A DNA stretch of 10,411 nt from Gammaproteobacteria bacterium (GTDB taxonomy: Bacteria > Pseudomonadota > Gammaproteobacteria > SZUA-229), in NCBI GenBank assembly GCA_026998145.1, contig JALTRC010000362.1, forward strand, positions 1 to 10,411, given 5' to 3'. The position numbers and the translations under genes are program-made. Below the pieces are notes generated by a model, which was not told the DNA's origin, searched no databases, and saw only the letters and a program-made list of their open reading frames with translations. This document shows, piece by piece, positions 6,511 through 10,411 of this stretch; position 1 is the stretch's first letter; the number at the start of each line of letters is the position of its first letter.

Positions 6511-8277
6511 CTGTGATAGTGCATGGCTAATGGCCAGCCGCAATTGAGCCGGTTTAACAGGCTTGTGTAACAGGGTGTAGCCACTATCGGATGCTTCCCG
6601 GATTCTTTCCGGGGCTGTATCCCCGGTAATAAAAATGGCTGGGATATTTTTATTCAGCATTTTATTGACTGCGCTAATGGCTTCCAGGCCAGTGTCCTTA
6701 TTGCGCAATCTGAAATCTGAAAGAATGAGATCCCAGTCTGGCTGCTTACTTATGAGTTGTAGTGCCGTTTCAATACCATCGGCGGCATAAGTTATGCAGC
6801 CCCATTGATTCAGTGTTTCCTGCAGGGCCGTGCGTATATTTTTTTCATCTTCAATAATCAGAATGCGGCGACCGCTTAATGGCTGTGATGGTGCCTGTGT
6901 TTCATCGGTTGCTATTGTCTCGTTTACTTCGCGCCCAAGAGGAAGCTGAAAACTAAAACAGCTGCCCTGACCCGGAGCTGATTTTAAGCCTATTTCACTG
7001 CCCAACAGTTTGATCAGGCGTTTAACTATGGCCAGCCCCAGGCCCAGCCCTTTGCTGCGATCCCGCTCGGGATTATGCAATTGATGAAACTCATCAAAAA
7101 TATTATTTCGCTCATCTTCCGGTATGCCGGGGCCGTTGTCGCAAATGCTGATACTGGCCGATACCGCCGAGGCCTCCTCAATGTGTATGCTAATCACACC
7201 CCCTTGCGGGGTATATTGCATGGCGTTACAGATAATATTTTGCAAAATACGTTTAACCAGTATGGGGTCGGAGTAAATAAATGCCGGGCGGATATGGCAG
7301 TTTAATGTCTGCTGTTTCTGTTGTAGCAGGGGAAGTTGATCCTGATAAATTTCCTGTATGATTTTTTCAATATTAAAATTTTCCTTGCGGGTTTTAATAA
7401 TGCCCGCATCCAGTTTTGAAATATCCAGTAATTCATCAAACAATTCTTTCAGGGCATTGGATGAATGGCGAATATTGTCAATGGACTTTTGCTGCTGGTC
7501 TGCATCGGCAGTGGATAAATTATCAATAAATAACAACATGGCCTGTAAAGGCTGACGCAGATCGTGACTGGCTGCCGCCAGAAAGCGGGACTTTGCCTTA
7601 CTGGCTTCTTCGGCGGTATTTTTCTGCTGCTTTAACTGCTCAATTAATTCTATATTGCGCAGATTAAGGTTAATGGCATTAAGGGTGGATTTATAAGCAT
7701 TGCGACTAAAGCCCAGATTGGCAATGGCAAATACAATAATCAGTGCCGCCATAATCTGAAATTCGATAATGCCCGTATCCATAAATGAATAGGCCAGTTG
7801 CAGGCTCACCGGCAAACTATAGGCCGCATACATCCAGGGGATACTGGAATAGGAGGTTACGGTGGCGGTAATGGTGCCAAATAAAATAATACTCAGGGCA
7901 ATAGGGTAAATCGCCGGTTCCACCGTAAAAAACAGCAGGCTGCTCATGCCCCATAAACTGCCGGCAATAAATGACAGTATGCCGGTTCCCCTTACCCATT
8001 TTTTTACCTCGTCAATTGGGCGTTCAAGGCTAAAAAAACGCCGGGCAATAAAAATCCGCAAAACAGCCAATGTTAATTGCGCGGCCAGCCAGCTAAACAA
8101 AACAAGCGGTGATGCAATGGAATAAAAAATAATCACCAGCACAATGCTGGTAATAATGGAGCCCAGCATTGTGGTAGGAAGCTGCTGATAAAATAATCGC
8201 GCCTGCTGCTGGTAAATGGCATCCGCAACATTCACCTGTTCGGGTGAATGTTGCGTGGTGTTGGCTGTATTTTTCAT
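6505..8277 (-). CDS. Membrane hybrid histidine kinase (6TM-HisKA-HATPase-REC)
   Basis: This inner-membrane sensor kinase has 590 residues. The N-terminal part has about six hydrophobic segments (roughly residues 37-58, 59-78, 98-118, 122-142, 145-166, 170-190) with very short loops and no periplasmic domain, so the signal is probably sensed in or at the membrane. A coiled linker (about 205-230) leads to the HisKA domain with phospho-His238 in ASHDLRQPLQ. The ATPase domain has Asn351 in NAMQYT, DNGPGIP (380-386) and GLGLGLAI (410-417). A C-terminal receiver (about 470-590) has Asp477, phospho-acceptor Asp521, Thr551 and Lys572. No HPt domain is present, so the receiver may be a phosphate sink or modulator while His238 phosphorylates the convergent NarL-type regulator directly; that is inference. 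The ATG lacks a Shine-Dalgarno sequence. Confidence 0.95.
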   Translation of the reverse strand: MKNTANTTQHSPEQVNVADAIYQQQARLFYQQLPTTMLGSIITSIVLVIIFYSIASPLVLFSWLAAQLTLAVLRIFIARRFFSLERPIDEVKKWVRGTGILSFIAGSLWGMSSLLFFTVEPAIYPIALSIILFGTITATVTSYSSIPWMYAAYSLPVSLQLAYSFMDTGIIEFQIMAALIIVFAIANLGFSRNAYKSTLNAINLNLRNIELIEQLKQQKNTAEEASKAKSRFLAAASHDLRQPLQAMLLFIDNLSTADADQQQKSIDNIRHSSNALKELFDELLDISKLDAGIIKTRKENFNIEKIIQEIYQDQLPLLQQKQQTLNCHIRPAFIYSDPILVKRILQNIICNAMQYTPQGGVISIHIEEASAVSASISICDNGPGIPEDERNNIFDEFHQLHNPERDRSKGLGLGLAIVKRLIKLLGSEIGLKSAPGQGSCFSFQLPLGREVNETIATDETQAPSQPLSGRRILIIEDEKNIRTALQETLNQWGCITYAADGIETALQLISKQPDWDLILSDFRLRNKDTGLEAISAVNKMLNKNIPAIFITGDTAPERIREASDSGYTLLHKPVKPAQLRLAISHALSQL

Positions 8278-8283
8278 GTGTTT

Positions 8284-8311
8284 TTTATCATGCCATGCAA
8301 AATGTCCGGCA
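8284..8311 (-). promoter_or_regulatory. Candidate promoter of the hybrid kinase gene
   Basis: Reading leftward, TTGCCG (about 8307-8312) is followed after 17 bases by GATAAA (8284-8289). Both hexamers are weak (three to four matches of six). The position would start transcription within a base or two of the kinase ATG, giving an almost leaderless message, which would fit the missing Shine-Dalgarno sequence. The palindrome at 8311-8334 would then sit just upstream of the -35, where an activator could bind. Confidence 0.2.
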
Positions 8312-8334
8312 AAATCATACTTTAGTATGATTTT
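8311..8334. promoter_or_regulatory. Perfect palindrome between kinase and lipoprotein genes
   Basis: AAAATCATAC (8311-8320) and GTATGATTTT (8325-8334) form a perfect 10-bp inverted repeat around TTTA, with two more T after it on the + strand. Neither flanking gene ends here (both start from this 120-bp region), so a terminator role is unlikely despite the T-run. A dimeric regulator operator is the better reading, and the neighbouring LuxR-type response regulator is an obvious candidate. A 5'-leader hairpin on the lipoprotein mRNA is an alternative. Confidence 0.5.
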
Positions 8335-8397
8335 TTCTGTGCATCTGAATGTTACCTTGATGGCCTGAGCTATTGTCCAGGATTGAGGCAGTTTTAC

Positions 8398-10411
8398 ATG
8401 TTTGCATACTCACCATTATTAAAGAAAATATCGATTGTATTGCTGGTGCTGGTTTTATCCGCATGTGGCAAACCGGAAACCTCGGATGTTGAAGGGATTG
8501 TATCAGCGGGGCCGGTGAGTAATGGAACTGTTACATTTTATCCTCTTGTTGATGGCAAATTGGAAAAAGCCATCGGCACTACAACTACCGATGAAAACGG
8601 GCACTATCAGTTTACCTTAAGCCGCCTGATTTATTCACCTTTACTGATTGAAGTTAGTGGCGGCAGTTATCGTGATGAAGCTACCGGTGAAATTCGCACA
8701 TTGCAAACACCTCTGCGTGCCGTTGTGCCAAAGGCGGCCGATTTTAAATTTGTGGCGGTCACGCCTTTAACAGAAATGGCTGTGCGCCTGCTCGATGGCT
8801 ATACCGTTGAGGCTATTAATCAGGCGAATCAGCAGATTTCCAAGGCCTTTGGTGATGGTCAGCTGGATATTATCAATACCGTACCGGCTGATATGACCGA
8901 TCCTTCAGGAGGGCAGGCGGATGAGGCTGCCCAGTCTTATGGTCTGCTGCTGGCAGCCCTGTCTCAGCAGGAGCAGCAGGATGGCATGGATATGGAGGCG
9001 CTGCTCAATACCTATGAGCAGACGCTGGCGACCGACACGCAGCTGCCGGAAGAAACCCAGCAGCAACTTTCCACAGCACTGCTGACATTTATTGATAGCG
9101 AGCAAAACCAGAGCGGTGTAACCGATGCGGACACTACGCTGGATGACAAGGTTGAAATCAGCGAGGAACAGCGCCTGGAAAATCAGCTGGCGGCACAGGG
9201 ACTGGATGCGGGCGCCGGTGAGCGGGTTGAAGATGCCCAGGGCCGTTGGGGGATTCAGTTTGATACCAGTATTTTAGGTTACTCCATGAAGGCAGTGGCT
9301 CTGCTGCTGGATGCCAGTGATGGCTTTAAATATATTGTCATTGCCCAGCCGCAAACCATGCCGCTGTTTGGTGATTTGATTGATGTGGATGCGGATCTGC
9401 AACAGCTCAATGCCCTGGTGCCGGAAGAAATGCGCATTATTTACACCAATGGTGATGCGCAGCTAAGCAGTGATGAACTCCCCCAGATAGCGCTGGATAT
9501 TTTGCAGCCCGTTTTTGGTGACAGCTTTGAGCTGAGTCTGCAAAACGGTATGGCAATCCATTCCATACTGGATCTGGATCGCATTAATGGTATGTCCAAT
9601 GCCCTGCAATTTCTGGGGGCCAAAGATCACAAATTGCGCACACTGGCCCGCATCGAACGACCGGATGACGGACTTGCCGCCGATCAAACCCAGAAGGCCA
9701 GAGTGCGGCAGTTTTTTATTCAGGGTGTTAGCCCCCAGTTTCGTTTGCAACTGGGCAAGCCACTGCCCCTTAACACGGATATTCAGCTGGCCTTTTCAGC
9801 CGGTTTTAATTTACAGAAAGAATATAAGCTGAGCCTGCAGGCGAAAACCGTCTTTCCTACGGCTGGTACGCCTTTGCCCGTATTACTGGAAGTGGCCCAG
9901 AGCCGGGAGATTTCCAGTGAAGGCAATGGTTTTGTGGAGCGCATTAATGTTAGCGCCCGCGCCCCTGAAGATCCGGATAACGCCGGTGAAAGCCTGCCCT
10001 GGGAGCAGGCCTTTAATGTGCCCTGGCTGACATTAAATGAGTATGCACTGAATTTTGAGATTCCCGATTATGACGGTGCATTGACCCAGGATGAAAAAGA
10101 TCAGCTGGCCGGTGCGGTGAGTTTTTCTGGTGTGGCCAGCTTTGGGGGTAAAAATATTCGCCTGCAGGCTGCCGCCTCTCTGGATGTTGCCGATAGCGCC
10201 ACCACCACATTGTCACAAATCCCCAGCCCGGATAGTCTGGCTTTACAGGTGGATGAAGGTCTGGGTGTAAACGGTTCCTTGAGCGCCCGTGACTTTGTAT
10301 CCATGATGGCATACCAGTATGACTACACGGATCAGCAGCGTCAGGAGGCAGAAGCCGCCGCACCGAATCTGCTGTTAAAGGGTCTGGTGCCCGAGGGTAT
10401 GACCCTGGCGG
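8398..10411 (+). CDS. Large surface lipoprotein with carboxypeptidase-regulatory-like domain (3' partial)
   Basis: An open frame of 671 complete codons runs off the right edge without a stop. The start is supported by GAGG (8385-8388) 9 bases upstream. The N-terminus is a lipoprotein signal: KK, a hydrophobic stretch, then LSAC with lipidated Cys23. Gly at +2 predicts outer-membrane sorting. Residues about 31-110 form a carboxypeptidase-regulatory-like beta domain (VEGIVSAGPVSNGTVTFYPL, then TTDENGHYQFTL). A helical segment (about 122-195) begins TPLTEMAVRLL, a pattern often following such domains in secreted proteobacterial proteins. Next comes a Gln/Glu/Asp-rich stretch (about 187-262, including TDADTTLDDKVEISEE), then beta-rich sequence with no motif I recognise up to the edge. 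No catalytic motif is visible. It probably acts as a structural or binding protein at the cell surface. It is divergent from the hybrid kinase and may be functionally linked to it; that link is inference. Confidence 0.85.
   Translation, partial: MFAYSPLLKKISIVLLVLVLSACGKPETSDVEGIVSAGPVSNGTVTFYPLVDGKLEKAIGTTTTDENGHYQFTLSRLIYSPLLIEVSGGSYRDEATGEIRTLQTPLRAVVPKAADFKFVAVTPLTEMAVRLLDGYTVEAINQANQQISKAFGDGQLDIINTVPADMTDPSGGQADEAAQSYGLLLAALSQQEQQDGMDMEALLNTYEQTLATDTQLPEETQQQLSTALLTFIDSEQNQSGVTDADTTLDDKVEISEEQRLENQLAAQGLDAGAGERVEDAQGRWGIQFDTSILGYSMKAVALLLDASDGFKYIVIAQPQTMPLFGDLIDVDADLQQLNALVPEEMRIIYTNGDAQLSSDELPQIALDILQPVFGDSFELSLQNGMAIHSILDLDRINGMSNALQFLGAKDHKLRTLARIERPDDGLAADQTQKARVRQFFIQGVSPQFRLQLGKPLPLNTDIQLAFSAGFNLQKEYKLSLQAKTVFPTAGTPLPVLLEVAQSREISSEGNGFVERINVSARAPEDPDNAGESLPWEQAFNVPWLTLNEYALNFEIPDYDGALTQDEKDQLAGAVSFSGVASFGGKNIRLQAAASLDVADSATTTLSQIPSPDSLALQVDEGLGVNGSLSARDFVSMMAYQYDYTDQQRQEAEAAAPNLLLKGLVPEGMTLA

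Noticed and set aside
482..8277. A single signalling island combining CheV, the diguanylate cyclase and the two-component pair
   Set aside because: The genes are on alternating strands with housekeeping genes (grxD, rnt) between them, so nothing but proximity links them.
8311..8336. Rho-independent terminator in the kinase-lipoprotein gap
   Set aside because: The stem is A/T-rich and both neighbouring genes are transcribed away from this point, so there is no transcript to end; a regulatory palindrome is more likely.
1..10411. CRISPR array, prophage, transposase, toxin-antitoxin or defence genes
   Set aside because: No spaced direct repeats, integrase, transposase or recognisable defence domain was seen on either strand.

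Overview
The window looks like chromosomal DNA from a free-living gammaproteobacterium. The RNase T, the Grx4-type glutaredoxin, the CheV and the N-acetylglutaminylglutamine amide-type amidotransferase all resemble Pseudomonas or Cellvibrio-like proteins, and base composition is roughly balanced. That placement is inferred from protein resemblance, not from a marker gene. No rRNA, tRNA, CRISPR array, insertion sequence or phage gene is visible. Genes are densely packed and no gene-free stretch exceeds 300 bases.

Layout: (1) 1-337 (+), the end of a Rieske-fold protein that appears to have lost all four iron-sulfur ligands but kept the two disulfide cysteines. (2) 482-1390 (-), CheV, a CheW-receiver chemotaxis coupling protein. 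(3) 1502-3283 (+), an AsnO-type glutamine amidotransferase predicted to make the osmoprotectant N-acetylglutaminylglutamine amide, without its usual partner gene beside it. (4) 3381-3695 (+), the monothiol CGFS glutaredoxin GrxD, followed by a perfect bidirectional terminator and a pair of inverted G/C-rich hairpins that look like a REP/MITE-type interspersed repeat. (5) 3987-4937 (-), a response-regulator diguanylate cyclase with intact GGEEF and RxxD sites, downstream of 5037-5681 (-), RNase T. (6) 5890-6510 (+), a NarL/FixJ response regulator, converging on and overlapping by 6 bp with 6505-8277 (-), a six-TM hybrid histidine kinase. (7) 8398 to the window end (+), a large outer-membrane-type lipoprotein with an N-terminal carboxypeptidase-regulatory-like domain, divergent from the kinase across a 120-bp region holding a perfect palindrome.

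How the parts relate: the window is rich in signalling (CheV, receiver-GGDEF, response regulator, hybrid kinase), but these genes sit in separate transcription units and do not form one operon. The most plausible functional unit is the convergent kinase/regulator pair together with the divergently transcribed lipoprotein and the palindrome between them. I found no clear new multi-gene system. The best leads are the ligand-less Rieske protein, the orphan amidotransferase, the hairpin-pair repeat, and the kinase-regulator-lipoprotein locus.
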